Of a stretch of DNA of 64,000 bases, positions 12,626 to 24,625 are shown one piece after another. The DNA comes from Pictodentalium vernedei (Eukaryota > Mollusca > Scaphopoda > Dentaliida > Dentaliidae), in NCBI GenBank assembly GCA_031216915.1, contig CM062288.1, positions 178,276,596 to 178,340,595 of the forward strand. Reading direction: 5' to 3'. Both the position numbers and the translations under genes were made by a program. The notes under the pieces are model-generated. The model was not told the origin of the DNA, did not search any database, and saw nothing but the letters and a program-made list of their open reading frames with translations. Numbering within the stretch: the first letter of the stretch is position 1; every line of letters begins with the position of its first letter.

Positions 12626-12865
12626 ATAGTTTTTATATAGCATAAAATCACATGGTTGTGCTCTAAATCATTTGACATATTATGTAAGCTGTCTCCATAT
12701 AATATATATAAATGAGTAGATAAAGTGTAGAAATGAAACAAAAGTCAAAGTATGAAATGTTTGTACATGATACATGTTTGGAGAATCATCTGTTCTTCAG
12801 CTGGTTGAGTGCTAGAAACCACTATTATGGCTCTATTGATAAGTTCTGAAAGCCACTATAATTGC

Positions 12866-13850
12866 CAGGGTTTGCAATCGGTACTGGAACCGATTCCGAT
12901 ACCGGCGGTACTCAGTCTTTTTATCAGTACCGATTCCCATCCTTCAGAACCAACGCTTTCGGTACTCATAGTTATATGTGAATGTGATACACGAGTAACA
13001 CAACAGAATCTACACGAGAAGTAAAGAGTTAATTGAATGTTTCCATAACATTGGAACTTCAAAGACTAGACAGTCTTTGATACAGTTTGTCTGGAAACAT
13101 GTGGTTGTATGAGTTATCTAACGACACGCTGACACGTGCTTCTTAGAAGTTAGAACTTTGAACTTAGAACTCAGTGCAATTTGCAATGATTGACACGTCC
13201 ATGGAATCCTCTGAAATTCGCAGAACAATTGAAATGTATGTGACTTCGAGTGATTTATGTCACTTCATGTGTGGATGCGTGCTTTAGATAAACGTATATA
13301 AATTTGGGAAACTGAATACTAGTGAATAGAGCTTCAAATGTGTAGTACTGGAGTTTAATAACGTTTTGGGAATCATGATGGAGGCAAAAAAATCAAGTCA
13401 GGTTTGGGATTATTTTCTGACTGGTGAAAATAGTAAATACTACTAGAATCGGACACAGCTTGTGACCTTGACAGCTTGGAAATCACGCGCATAGACCTCC
13501 TGTTCACCGCTTTGTAGTTTGCATGTGTAAACACCCCCCCCCCCCCCCCCCCATCCCCCCATCATCTGTGATCAGCATTTGTGGCAGCCTAGCAGATAGG
13601 TCGATAATGATAGATAGATTTTCAGCCGAAATAACACATTTATTGATTGAATTTAACCCCCAAAATCACTGTTCACTCTTTTCTACCGATTAGAGTTTAC
13701 ACGAATCAACTGCGATCGACTTTCTGATTGCACTATCAGAATATTAGATGTTCCGTTCTCACTACAGGTACTGACCCAGTTCTCGGTTCTGAACCCCAGT
13801 ACGGTACCAGTACCGACAACAGCAGAATCGACAGTACTTTGCAAACCCTG
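12866..13850. mobile_element. Non-autonomous hAT transposon with 8-bp target duplication
   Basis: The ends are CAGGGTTTGCAA (12866) and TTGCAAACCCTG (to 13850), flanked by ATAATTGC (12858-12865) and ATAATGGC (13851-13858), a 7/8 match in keeping with hAT 8-bp duplications. Subterminal sequence is rich in GGTACT/AGTACC and ACCGATTC motifs. A C19 tract sits at 13534-13552. Only a transposase N-terminal remnant is left inside. Confidence 0.8.
13378..13446 (+). pseudogene. hAT transposase N-terminal (BED-finger start) remnant
   Basis: An ATG-initiated frame of 22 codons reads ..KKSSQVWDYF.., the typical start of a BED zinc-finger region in hAT/ZBED proteins, then stops (TAG) before any zinc ligands. 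It lies inside the hAT element bounded by CAGGGTTTGCAA ends. This fits a deletion derivative of an autonomous ZBED-type hAT. Confidence 0.6.
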
Positions 13851-14259
13851 ATAATGGCTTTACACTGTATGCATTAGTTTGTTTGCTCAGCAGTAGAAAA
13901 ACAAATGTTTATATAAAATTGTTTTGTTACAATTTATTGGAGATTGCCAACAGGCATTCTCCAATAGATGGTAATAAAACAATTATTTATGAAGAATATC
14001 CTGCTAAACTAAGGCGCCCCTTGCTGGTAGCATTGAATCTTTGAAAAAAAAATAATATAGCATTCTACCAGTTAAGAAAAAAATAATTGTGCCAGTATGA
14101 GGTATATTTCATGCTTTCAACTGTTTGTGTTCAGATAATGGCTCCCATGGTACAAAGTTTACTAAACTTGTTAAGTAGAGTTTTTGGGAACACAGTGGCT
14201 CATTTGTTAGCACATTGAACTTCAAACTGAAAAGTCCACAGTTTGATAAATACCAGCGT

Positions 14260-15110
14260 TAACTGTGTTGTTTCCTTTGACATGACACTTCATCCTCATT
14301 ACCACGCGGGTGCATAGTGGCACTGTGAGCTATGTTTTATTGCACATCGATGGTGCACTTGTCTTCAACCACTGATCCTGCCTTTGCAAAGTTTGTTAGT
14401 TAGGAAGTCTGACAGTTGTTCAGCTTTCTTCGCCCTTTAAACTGTCTAACTCAATGTGACCATGGCTGTTGAAAGTATTGTTAAACCCAAATAAACAATG
14501 AACTAGAGTTTACAAATGAGCTTGGTAATACAAGGTAACTCTGTTGTTTCAGATTTAGTGTCATGTGCATGATAATTTGTTTCAAATAAAGCCTCTCCAG
14601 CTTCCTCCACCATAAAACTGTCTGACTTGATATGATCCTGGCTGTTGAAAGTGTTCTAAAATTCCATTAAACAAACAAATCCTATGCTAGAATTTTAAAA
14701 ATGAGCATGATAATACAAGGTAAGACTAAAGTTTCAAATTTAGTGTCGTGTGTAGGATAAGTTGTTTCAGATGCAGCTTCTCCAGCTTCCTTCGCCATAA
14801 AAGTGTCCAACTCGATGTTACCCTATCTGTTGAAAGTGTTGTTAAACCCCAATAAACAAACAATAAACTAGATTTTTAAAACTCAGTGCTGTAATACTGT
14901 GTGCTACATTGTATCAGTGGAGCACTTGCCTTCAACCATTGCTAATTCTGCTTGTGCAGATTTAGTTACTTGGGGAATCTGACAGTTGTCTAGCTTCCTC
15001 AACCCATAAAGCTGTCCCACTCAAAGTGACCCTGGCTGTTGAAAGTGTTGTTAAGCCCCCATAAACAAACAAACAATAATCTGGAGTTTTAAAATTGAGT
15101 GTGGTAATAC
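14260..15110 (+). repeat. Imperfect ~190-bp tandem repeats built from SINE-like 3' ends
   Basis: Successive copies of 'ACTGTCTGACTTGATATGAT', 'CCCTGGCTGTTGAAAGTGTT' and 'TTAAACCCCAATAAACAAAC', then 'GTAATACAAGGTAAGACT..TTTCAGATTTAGTGTCATG', recur near 14450, 14640, 14830 and 15030. They look like serial insertions or tandem duplications of the SINE-like module also seen at 6590-6890 and 18170-18250. Confidence 0.6.
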
Positions 15111-15188
15111 AAGGTAAGACTGTTGTTTCAGATTTAGTGTCATGTGCAGGATAATTTGTTTCAAATACAGCTTCTGTTTCCGCCTCCA

Positions 15189-15803
15189 TCAAACTGTCTG
15201 ACTCAGTGTGACGATTGGAAGGGTGACTTTTACCTGAATTTGGTCTTGGTACATTTTGAAAAGAATTCTTGTGGCACCAGCCTGGTGGATCCAAACATTT
15301 GAGGAGTTACAAGTCATTTTATGAGTCAAGGTATCGTCATCTGCTAACACTGCTACTTTGTTTAAGGTGTCAACATTTTGTTCATCCAGGTGGTCCTTTA
15401 TATCCGAATGTATCTTCCCTTTAAACTCTTCAATTAACATAATTTACTTTAATTTTAAGAAAGCATTCCCTATTTCTTTGGTATGGCACTACCTGTCAAA
15501 TAATTTTTATTCCCTCTCTTCGTTTTTGAGCCTGAATTTCCAATTTTCTAAGTTCTAATTCTAACTTTTTCAGTTCAAGGGATCAGTAGGTTGTTGTTCA
15601 GATGGGGTACCCCCAGGTTGAGGCAGAAGTCCTTCTTCAATATAATGATTAACAATGAGCTGTTTAAGTTTATGTTTGTTCAGACCAGGAGTGGCAGATA
15701 ATTTAAGATACTGAACAAGATTATACAAGTAGTAATACCGAAATTTTATAAGTAAATTTAAATGTTTGCATATTTCAGCCAAAATAATAATTGCAGTATG
15801 CAA
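15189..15803 (-). pseudogene. Degraded retroelement gag with SCAN-like segment
   Basis: On the minus strand, one open segment (15803-15570) has a helical, SAP-like stretch (..LSATPGLNKHKLKQLIV..) followed by low-complexity PGG/PSEQQPTDPL sequence. The next (15440-15189) reads ..EEFKGKIHSDIKDHLDEQ.. and ..VLADDDTLTHK.., the pattern of SCAN-like capsid segments in many invertebrate and fish retroelement gag genes. The segments are in different frames with intervening stops, so it is a relic. No protease or RT follows downstream on that strand. Confidence 0.45.
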
Positions 15804-16232
15804 ATAAAGCTTTATTTTATTAAATCCTGGACGTGCTCCCAGTTTCTATTACAGTGTGTAATAACAATAATGGTAACAGAAAGAAATCTGAGAATCAACA
15901 ATAACTCCAATTTAACTATTCTGAAATTTAATGTAAAAAAGTAATATGAAAAGAAATGATACAATATCTTTTACAGTGTATGATTTACAGAAAAATAAAA
16001 CAGAAATACTTATCAGATAGTCCAGTATAAAGTTCAATAGAATCCAGTAATCCAATGATGAAAAAACTCCACAGCTGGTATTATAATGTCCAAAAATGTG
16101 TTTGCTGAAATAGTTTCCAATAAACTGTAATGGCATATTCACTCAAAAATTCAGCAGTCTCCAATAAATTCCAATAAAGCACTCCGTGAAATTCAAATGG
16201 AATTAATAACCAACAAGTATTTGCTCCCCAGA

Positions 16233-16815
16233 TGGTTTTAAAATAATACAGTAGAATCCTGTTTTCCACAAGAGTAAACTCTGCTTCACAAGAAGAATAA
16301 ATTCTCTTCAAATTTTGGAAACACTTTTCCAATTCATAAAAATGTACAGATCACAAAATAATATTCCATAGCATATATATATAATAAACTCAGTTGTTGT
16401 CAAAAATAATGCGCTGTCCTGTAATAATAATCGCAAATGTTCAATGAATGTTGAATGTATAAACAAATGACTTCTCAATGCTGTGTAAATGAACAGAATG
16501 TCAGAAGTCTATTGACAGAGACTAAAATAGTCTTCAAATAGAAAGTTCCAGAATGAAAAATTTCTCCAATGCTCTTTTAATCTACCAATTGCTGATTAGT
16601 TGAATTACATTGCCTTGTTAATTTGTCTTAATTCTGTCTTAGGAAATGGGTATGACCCAAATATACAATCAGTGAGCTAAAAATGATTCTGTGTAACAAT
16701 AACTGTAAAGATGTGCATAGGTACATTCAAAGGTCACTCAGTGTAAATAAGCTATCAGCCCAACCAAAGATCTGCCTTCTTTAAATCAAAAATAATTTTA
16801 GAACATATTGTTAGC
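16233..16815. repeat. Direct duplication, copy 1 (~0.58 kb)
   Basis: This matches 18258-18840 throughout ('GTTTTAAAATAATACAGTAG', 'TTCAATGAATGTTGAATGTA', 'TAGAAAGTTCCAGAATGAAA', 'TTGCTGATTAGTTGAAT'), with obvious divergence and small indels. Together the copies flank the TIR element at 16811-18108. They might be old LTRs of the minus-strand gag relic at 15.2-15.8 kb, but I cannot locate TG/CA ends or a primer site. Confidence 0.6.
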
Positions 16816-18108
16816 TTAACTTGACAAAGTCAAGATAAGCTATTGCCATCATGCGAGCGGAAGTCTATTAGTCTGTTCACATTTTCATTTAGCACAGGCT
16901 ACACCCCGTAGTTTTTCTCTGATCATCATGAAATTTCATATGCAGTTTTGAGGTCATGTCTAGATGAGAACGTCCCCTTTTGGTCGTGATCGGTCAACTG
17001 TGATGGCTGCCCAAGCCCAAAACCCGAAACCATTAGCACAGTCTACAGGTCGTATTTATGAAGGGATTTAATTACAACTTGGTAGGTTGGCTCTGTATAA
17101 TATCTAGATGAGAACGTCGCCTTTTGGTCATGATTTGTCAACCGTGACGGTTGCCCAAGCCCGAAACTCACAAATTTTTAGCACAGTCTACAGGTCATAT
17201 TTAATATGGAGGGATTTCATTGTAACTTGATAGGATGACTCTTTATGATGTCTAGATGAGAACTTCCCCATTTGGTTGCGATCTGTCAACCGTGACGACT
17301 GCCAGAGCCCAAAACCTTTAGCACAGTCTACAGGTTGTATTTATGGAGAGATTTCATTGTAACTTGGTAAGTTGACTCCATATAATGTCTAGGTGAGAAT
17401 GTCCCCCTTTGGTCGCGATTGGTCAACTGTGATGGCTACAGGGGCCCGAAGCCCGAAAACCTTTAGCACAGTCTACAGGTCATATTTATGAAGGGATTTC
17501 ATTGTAACTTGGGAGAATGACTCCAGATAATGTCTAGATGAGAACGTCCCCATTTGGCTGCGATCATTCATCTGTGACGGCTCCCTGAGCCCAAAACCCG
17601 AAAAACTTATCACAGACTATACAGGTCATATTTATGAAGGGATTGGATTTCATTGTAACTTGGTAGGATGTATAATGTCTAGACAAGGACTTCCCCTTTT
17701 GGTTGCGATCGGTCAACCGTGATGGCTACACAGGCCCGAAGCCAAAAAATGTTGAGCACAGTCTACAGGCTGTATTTATGAAGGGATTTCATTGTAACTT
17801 GAAAGGATGACTCATTTTGGAATAATTTCACTGTAACTTGGTAACTTTAGTTGACATACATTAACTGTGAGGGCCACATACATTAACTGTGAGGGCCACA
17901 TACATTAACTGTGAGGGCCACATTAACCCACCCCTCATTTCTTTAGTACAGTCTACACTTCATATTATTTTTATTGAAAACATAGCATACAGGAAACAGA
18001 AATTAACGTATTCCCAAGTATCACAATTCTTGTCTTATTTCATAATCATTTCATAAACATTGGACATTATCTTTTTCATCAAACACAACACACAGACAAG
18101 TTAAGCTA
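16811..18108. mobile_element. TIR module with six ~145-bp tandem units
   Basis: The left end TTAGCTTAACTTGAC and right end GACAAGTTAAGCTA are inverted. The left end also folds on itself (..CTTGACAAAGTCAAG..TAAGCTA). Inside, 'GTCTAGATGAGAACGTCCCC', 'GATCGGTCAACCGTGA', 'TTTAGCACAGTCTACAGG' and 'ATTTCATTGTAACTTGG' repeat about every 145 bp (anchors near 16958, 17101, 17250, 17388, 17530 and 17676). Same layout as 9304-10527: short TIRs around a tandem core. Non-coding. Confidence 0.6.
17854..17919 (+). repeat. 22-bp unit, three perfect tandem copies
   Basis: The unit begins ACATACATTAACTGTGAGGG. Three exact copies lie inside the TIR module, so this is a very recent local expansion. Confidence 0.95.
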
Positions 18109-18257
18109 CAGTGTCTTTGACACTTTCATTCTTAATTACTATCAATTTTGGTATCATAACAGGAGTCTATAACAGTGTCCCTAGCTGTTTAGTGTGTTGT
18201 TAAACCCCAATAAACAAACAAACAAACAATAGACTAGAGTTTTAAAAATGAGTGTAC

Positions 18258-18840
18258 CAAATAGTTTTAAAATAATCCAGTAGGATCCTGGATTTTCTCA
18301 AAAGTAAATTCTTGTTCACAATTAGATTAAATTCTTTTCAAAATTCTCTTTTGGAAACACTATTCCAATACACAAGGATGCACAGATCTAAAATATATTC
18401 AGTAGAATATATAATAAATTCTAGGCTGCTTCTATAATAAATGCACTGTCCTGTTATAATAATCTCCAATGTTCAATTAATGTTGAATGTAAACAAATGA
18501 CTGCTCAATGATCTAAATATGAATAGAATGCCTCATTTCTGTTGACAGAGATTATTATTTATATAGTCTTAAGATAGAAAGTTCCAGAATAAGAAATTTC
18601 CCCAATGTTCTTTTTTCCATTAATTGCTATTAGCTGAATAAAGTAACCTAATTAAGCTTCCAGATGATTCTATCTAATTTCAAGTAAACAAGTGTGACCC
18701 AATTAAACAGTCAGTGGGCTACAGTGAGCTAAAAATAGGTTTTGTGTAACAGTATCTGTAAACATGTTTATTGGTACATTCAATGGTCAATCTGCAAATA
18801 AGTGATCACACAAGCCTAATGTATTGTTAGCTCTGAAACT
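18258..18840. repeat. Direct duplication, copy 2
   Basis: Partner of 16233-16815. The copy diverges after '..TATTGTTAGCT', the point where the first copy runs into the TIR module. Confidence 0.6.
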
Positions 18841-19960
18841 TGTCTTAAGTTATCTGATTGGATCATTGTGTCTCCCCTGAGTTTTTATCTGCATAGGGTG
18901 GACTGAAGGGGTTTTCACAAATACCAACATTAACCTTCATTCCGCACAGTCAGACCAATACAGGCTAAGATTATGGAGCAATCTGATGACGCCTGTTAAA
19001 AACCTAAATGAGTGCAGAGTCAAGACAGGGTCAGGCATGGCTAGGAAGTATAAAGTAGTGCCACAAGTCAATAGTAATGGTACAGAGCTGTCAGGGGTAG
19101 AAGACTAGTAATGGGTGACTACAGAAAATGATGTTGACTATGGGTAAGTCAGCAGTAGTGATCTAAGACCTATGAAGGTCCTTGGGTGATTTAGAAGCCA
19201 GAAGTCAATCAGGTGTTAGGAGCGATAGGTATCTTCCAATTGTATCCCCAAATAGTACATTGTCATGTCATACATATCCACAAATAACTGTATGTGCTGT
19301 GTTCACAGTGTGCACCAGCCCACAAATACTTTATAGGGAGGCCGGGAAATCATAACATAGACAGGACAGGCCAAGGAATGGAGAGAATAAGCCATAGAAT
19401 AGACCAGCAGATGGAGGAGATTACGAGGAATACGAAGTAAACAAGGATTTGGGGAAATTCTGAACCAACATAAATTTTAACAGAACACACTTTATAGCGC
19501 TGTGTGCTACTCTTATAAGCCCAAGATGGGGCTTCCCCAAGTTTGTTTCGGTCTTTTTAGACAGTTGTTTAAGGATTTTGGGTGATTGTCAGGTCTATCT
19601 GGGTAACTCTACGAAGTAAACGAGGATTTGGGGAAAATCTGAACCTGCAAACTATCGTTATACAAAGGAACGCACCCTCCCCCATTCTATTGTATGCCTT
19701 TGGGTCACATAGCAACCACGTGCTACCATAGAAACCAAGATGGCAGCCTCCAGTACCGGTATACAAAATGGCCGATGAAAACACTTGGTAGCCCTAACAC
19801 GCTTTGTGCATGCGCACTGATACCACGTATCACTAAAAGGATGACGTTACAAGATGGCCGCTCACATGAGCAACAAAACATGATTTAACTGAGTCACGTG
19901 ACTATGACGTCACACCCTCGGTCCAGCACTAGGTCTATCCAAAAAGGGACGATCTCCAAC
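18841..19960. other. No gene recognised
   Basis: Contains a ~35-bp direct repeat ('GAAGTAAACAAGGATTTGGG' near 19435 and 'GAAGTAAACGAGGATTTGGG' near 19614) and GC-richer sequence around 19680-19930, but no supported exon or element boundary. Confidence 0.35.
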
Positions 19961-19965
19961 TACTC

Positions 19966-20160
19966 ACCTGGAGTAAGCTGCCTTCTGACATAGTTAAAGC
20001 TGAAAATCTGAATGCATTCAAAAACAAATTAGAAAAACATTGGTCGAAATTAAAATTAAAAAAATATCACTATACTGCGTCAATATCTGAAGAAGAATTT
20101 GAAGCGCCCACAGCTCTGACAATAGATGCACTTTACCTGCTGTCAGTACTACCTAAGTGA
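19966..20160 (+). pseudogene. C-terminal fragment of a non-LTR retrotransposon ORF2
   Basis: The frame reads ..TWSKLPSDIVKAENLNAFKN.. and runs 64 codons to TGA at 20158-20160. The 'W..LP..V..A.....FK..L...W' pattern is the usual C-terminal motif after the RT domain in Jockey/RTE/CR1-type LINE ORF2 proteins. Everything upstream is missing, which fits ordinary 5' truncation at insertion. It sits about 40 bp before the next LINE and may be a separate copy. Confidence 0.7.
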
Positions 20161-20204
20161 GCATTAAAGTGTAAGTAGCAGGAGGATCCAAAGGACCTCA
20201 GGAG

Positions 20205-21384
20205 GTGGGGGCTCTGGGCGCCCAATCCTCACAGACTAGATCTGAGACAGGTCCACTGGATCTTGCCGATCCTTTAAACAGAAAGGTCTTCTGCTCTGAT
20301 AAGACCATTGAAGAAATGTTGGCCACTCAGAATTGTTTGGACCCTACTCAGAGTAGCTCAACAGATGGCTGGTCTACTGCCTCCAAGACCCCTAGCAAAA
20401 GGAAAACGCATAGTCAAGAGCCTGACGTGGAAACACAGGAGATAGTGGATGAGGAGGGGTTTACTCATGTGGTCGACAGACAGACCAAAAAAAGTGAGAA
20501 ACTGCCCTCTTCTCCTTCTGCCCCCTTTCTTCCTACTTCTCGAAAACAACCTCCTGTACTCCTCCATCTCTCATGGAGAAACCCTGGAATAAAGTAGTTT
20601 TGAACCGCATCGACAAACTAAACAAAACTCACCATGCAACCAACAGTCATAGGGAGAGGTGGAATCCACCTCCCTCCACTAGGGCTACTAAGCAGGACAG
20701 TAGCAAGAAAAATAACAACGGTAACAATCCCCCTAGATTTATCGTAGTCATTACCAGGGTACATCCTGACACCCCCAGGGGGGCTCATCAGTCAGGAGTT
20801 AGAGAATTGTAAATGGGAAAGATTCGTGTCCCGGGCTACTAGTGAGGCGACCTGGAAATTAAAAGTCACGTGCCCCAATCGGGAAACCAAACTAAAACTA
20901 AAAATAATAGCCAATGGAGTAAACATTAATAGCAGGTTGGCATGTAGCAGAGGAATATAGGAGTACTCCTCCTCCAGTACAGTGCCACAAGTGTCAGAAG
21001 TTCGGGCACGTTGCCAACAAATGCAGGGGGACTCTAACCTGCATGAAATGTGGAGGAGACCACCTCACCAAATCATGCAGTTTGGAATCCCCCTCCTGCC
21101 CTAACTGCAAGGGGGATCACCCTAGCAACTATCACTGGTGCCCCCACTACAAAAAGGTTAAAACTAACATCGAGGTAAAAAATCTAAACCTTAGAAAGCC
21201 TGACAGTGCATCCTCCCCCTATGCTGTCTGCTCCCTAGTTGCGGGAACACGCTACTCGGTATTGAACAAAGATGTGAATACCAATTTGGGTGACATATGC
21301 CAAGACGTGTGCCGCTCAGTGTCTCGGCTGTTCAAAACGCAAATTTCAGAATCTCTAGTCAAAGCCGCAATTAATATATATTAA
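20205..21384 (+). pseudogene. LINE ORF1: RNA-binding protein with three CCHC knuckles
   Basis: The N-terminal ~130 residues are polar and low-complexity. After two frame changes (near 20597 and 20812) the C-terminal part (about 20975-21384) carries three knuckles: CHKCQKFGHVANKC, CMKCGGDHLTKSC and CPNCKGDHPSNYHWC. This arrangement is typical of ORF1 in Jockey/I-clade non-LTR retrotransposons, where the product coats the element RNA. The ORF2 start lies about 47 bp after its stop. It is broken, so not functional as it stands. Confidence 0.75.
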
Positions 21385-21430
21385 AACTAATTTATAGTCA
21401 AAACACCGCGATTAGATTTCTACCCCCATC

Positions 21431-22118
21431 ATGGATAAATTACAAATAGCCATGTGGAATGCCAGGAGCGTTAATAATAAAAAAAAACTCCAAATTAGCC
21501 GATATTTCGAAAATACAGACATAGTCTGTATTTGCGAAAGTTGGCTGAACAAAGATAAAAACTTCTCACTCAGTGGATTCAGTGTTATTAGATGAGAACG
21601 ACAGCTCACCAAAGCAGTACATCAAAAATATAACCATAAAAACTGATCACTGTGATGCCGAGGTGATTGCAACCGAAATCACAGCCGATAATAAAAACAT
21701 CATGATTGTTTGTTATTACAATGACCCAAGTAAAATCGTCTCTGACATCGTCTTTGAATTTTTCATGAGGAAATACAAACACTGTATCTAACTCAGCAAT
21801 TTCAACGCCAAACATATATACTTTGGTTGTCAAAACACTGGCCCCAACGGGGAAGCCCTACCCAAATTCACCAAAAACATAACCTACACTTGGTTATTAA
21901 AGTAAGCTCCGCGGCGTATATCAGTAGCAACCCTCTATTGCCATCTGAAATCCTAGATCTAATAATTACCAGCGATTCTCTGATAAATCACATCGACGAC
22001 CACTGGATCAGCGAAGATGACCTAGGCAGCAACTACCTCCCAGTCCATGCCTCGATCAAAATAGGCAATTGCACCCTCAGGTCCCCACCCCCACCCTCCA
22101 CAGGAATTTTAGAAAAAT
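21431..22118 (+). pseudogene. LINE ORF2 N-terminus: APE-type endonuclease (degenerate)
   Basis: Starts at an ATG with ..LQIAMWNARSVNNKKKL.. and ..DIVCICESWL.., the N- and E-containing motifs of apurinic-like LINE endonucleases that nick the target site. The C-terminal motif reads SNYLPVHASI where active enzymes have S-D-H, so a catalytic pair is lost. Several stops and frameshifts interrupt it. It continues into the RT at about 22.3 kb. Confidence 0.7.
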
Positions 22119-22302
22119 AAATTGGGACCTCTACAGTGACATCATCGATGTCAAACTCCCCAGCAGCTCTCCATCAAATGCCACTGAACTCGAACCAGTG
22201 CGAGGACTTGGAAAAAATCATCAACTCAATCCTAAATGAAATATGCCCAAAAGCAGAAGTGCGCCCCTGGAGAAGTACTATCCCACGACACATTTTCATT
22301 AA

Positions 22303-24127
22303 TTGAAACCAAACGAAAAGCCCTTCGTGCTCTTAAAGCCGAAAATGACCTCCTCAAAAAAGCTGACCTCAAAAAAACATAACCGTCTTCATGGCGAGGT
22401 TAAGAAAGCCCTCCAAACTGAAAAACAAGCCAACTGGGAAAAAGCCACAGCCAACCTAAATGAGGTCAGGGAAGCCAAAAAATTCTGGAACTCTTTCCAA
22501 ACCCTGACTGGAAAAAAAACTGAGGCAATAAAGCAGCAGCCAAACCCCTTAGAAATGAAGATGGCTCCTTCGCGCGTACCGACAAAGACAAGGCCAACAC
22601 TTTGCCAACTTCCTCAGAAAAACTCATCGCCCATATTAAGGCCCCAACAACGATGGCGTCATCATAAATGTGATTAATGACTTCATCAATGAACATCCAG
22701 ATATCTACCGTGACCCTAACTTTGACACCAACCCAGAAGTAGAGGACGACGATCACCTCGTCATTCCCATCACTAATGAAGAGATCATCAATATCATAAA
22801 AACTTACAAAAACTCTTCCTCGCCCGGCGAGGATGAAGTTAGCTACAAAATTCTGAAACAAAGCTCAAACTCCCTCATTAATAGATTCAAGAGCCTATTC
22901 AATGCATGTCTCAGCCACGGCTACTTTCCAAAGTGTTGGAAATCAGCCATTGGGGTCATGATACCAAAATCAGACAAAGACCTCTCCAATCCGGTCAACT
23001 ACCACCCAATTAGTCTTCTCAGTTGCATTGGCAAGGTATTCGAAGGAATCCTTACCAATCGACTGTGGGGGGGGGGGGGGGGGGCACCTTGAAGAAACAG
23101 ACTTTTTCAATAAATGGCAAAGAGCTTATAGGAACCATAAAGAAGGTATTGAGCATGTCTACCGCCTTGTCGAAGAAATGAAAACCGTGAATCAATAACC
23201 AGCAAATAGGCGTGGCAATCTTACTAGACGTAGAAAAAACTTTCGATTCCGTCTGGCACAACGGAATGCGTCTAAAATTATCAAGAATGACTCTCTCCGT
23301 GAAATTGCTTAGATTACTCTCCTCCTTCCTTAACGATCGCGAAATAAAAATCAAAGTCAACAATGAAATGTACGATAGTGTACCCCTCGAGGCGGGCACC
23401 CCCCAAGGATCCGTTCTCAACCCCTCCTACATATCATCTATGTCAATGATCTCAAAATCTCCGATAATCGTGTTCAAATCTCACAATTTGCAGATGATAA
23501 GGGCCTCTGGGACACTAATAACACCGCTAATCTAGTTCAAAAACCTCTACAACGCACTCTCGATGACCTGGAGCAATGGTGTGCCAAATGGAGAATCAAG
23601 CTGAAAACAAACAAAACCCAAAGAATCGCATTCACCCAGAAGAAAAACAATCGGAACTTTGACCTAAAACTACTGGACAAAGTCCTCCCTGAATGCACAG
23701 AGGCAAAACTCCTTGGCATAACCATTGACCAACACCTATCCTTCAACAAACACACCAACACCAACGATTTTGCCAGCAAAGCGACAAGATGTATTAACTT
23801 GCTAAACATGCTACTAGGCACATCCTGGGGAGCCAACCAGACAATTCTACTTAAACTATACAAAGCTTTTGTGCGCCCAGTACTTGAGTACGGGGCACTA
23901 ATCCTAACCCACTTAAATCAAATCAATATGGGGAACTCCAAAAGACCCAAAACCACATGCTCAGGGTCGCCCACCGTGCTTCCTGGGATACACCTATCAA
24001 AATACTCCATGAGAGAGCCAAAATTTCAACCATAAAGGACCGCCTGGCCTCCCAAGCCGCAAAAAATCACGACCGGCTCGCCAACAGCCAACTAATATCT
24101 GAACTCCAGGACATTTGCGACAGCTGA
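22303..24127 (+). pseudogene. LINE ORF2: reverse transcriptase, Jockey/I-like (frameshifted)
   Basis: Recognisable RT blocks in order: ..SSPGEDEVSYKILKQ.. (about 22.8 kb), ..GVMIPKSDKD..NPVNYHPISLLSC.. (22.95-23.03 kb), ..AILLDVEKTFDSVWH.. (23.21 kb), ..LEAGTPQGSVL.. (23.39 kb), FADDKG (about 23.49 kb, catalytic FADD), ..LLGITID.. (23.7 kb) and ..VRPVLEYG.. (23.87 kb). A G18 homopolymer (23067-23084) interrupts the frame between the 'IGKVFE' block and ..HLEET... The terminal ORF ends in TGA near 24127. Frame changes between blocks show an inactive copy. Confidence 0.85.
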
Positions 24128-24179
24128 CAAAAACCTAAAAACACAACAATCCAATTATATCGACTATGATAGTAACACT

Positions 24180-24625
24180 CACAACAGGTAACTAGGAACT
24201 TAGTGAAGGTGAACTAACAGGCAGTAAAATCAGCTGAGCTGAGACCATTTACCAGATTGGACTGCCTTCACCTATTTAGCTACCATAATCTCCTAAATTT
24301 TAATAGCAGGCAACTAGGAACAAAGGCGGTAAAATCAGCTCAGCTGAGACCTTTTACCAGATGGGCTGCCTTCACCTATTTTAACTTAACCATCAATAGC
24401 AGCTACTAGGAACAGAGGGAAAGTGAACAAAGGCAGTAAAACCAGCTCAGCTGAGACCATTTACCAGTTTGGGTTGCCTTCACCTATTTTAATTTAACCA
24501 TTAATAGCAGGCAACAAGGAACATAGGGAAGGTGAACAAACAGACATTGAAATCAGCTCAGCTGAGATCATTTACCAGATGGGCAGCCTTCACCTATTTA
24601 GCTATCATAATCACTCAACCGTTAA
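24180..24625. repeat. Four-unit minisatellite (~115-125 bp), also the target of Retro1
   Basis: The unit contains 'GGTGAACAAACAGGCAGTAA', 'ATCAGCTCAGCTGAGACC', 'TTTACCAGATTGGGCTGCC', 'TTCACCTATTTAGCT' and 'ACCATTAATAGCAGGCAAC'. Retro1 is inserted in the ATTAATAGCA part, and the same text resumes at 63879 (TTAATAGCAAGTATC). A related two-unit array occurs at 60720-60925. It may be the 3' tail of the preceding LINE. Confidence 0.8.

Noticed and set aside
12505-12741. Poly-tyrosine minus-strand frame
   Set aside because: Translation of the (TAA)n microsatellite.
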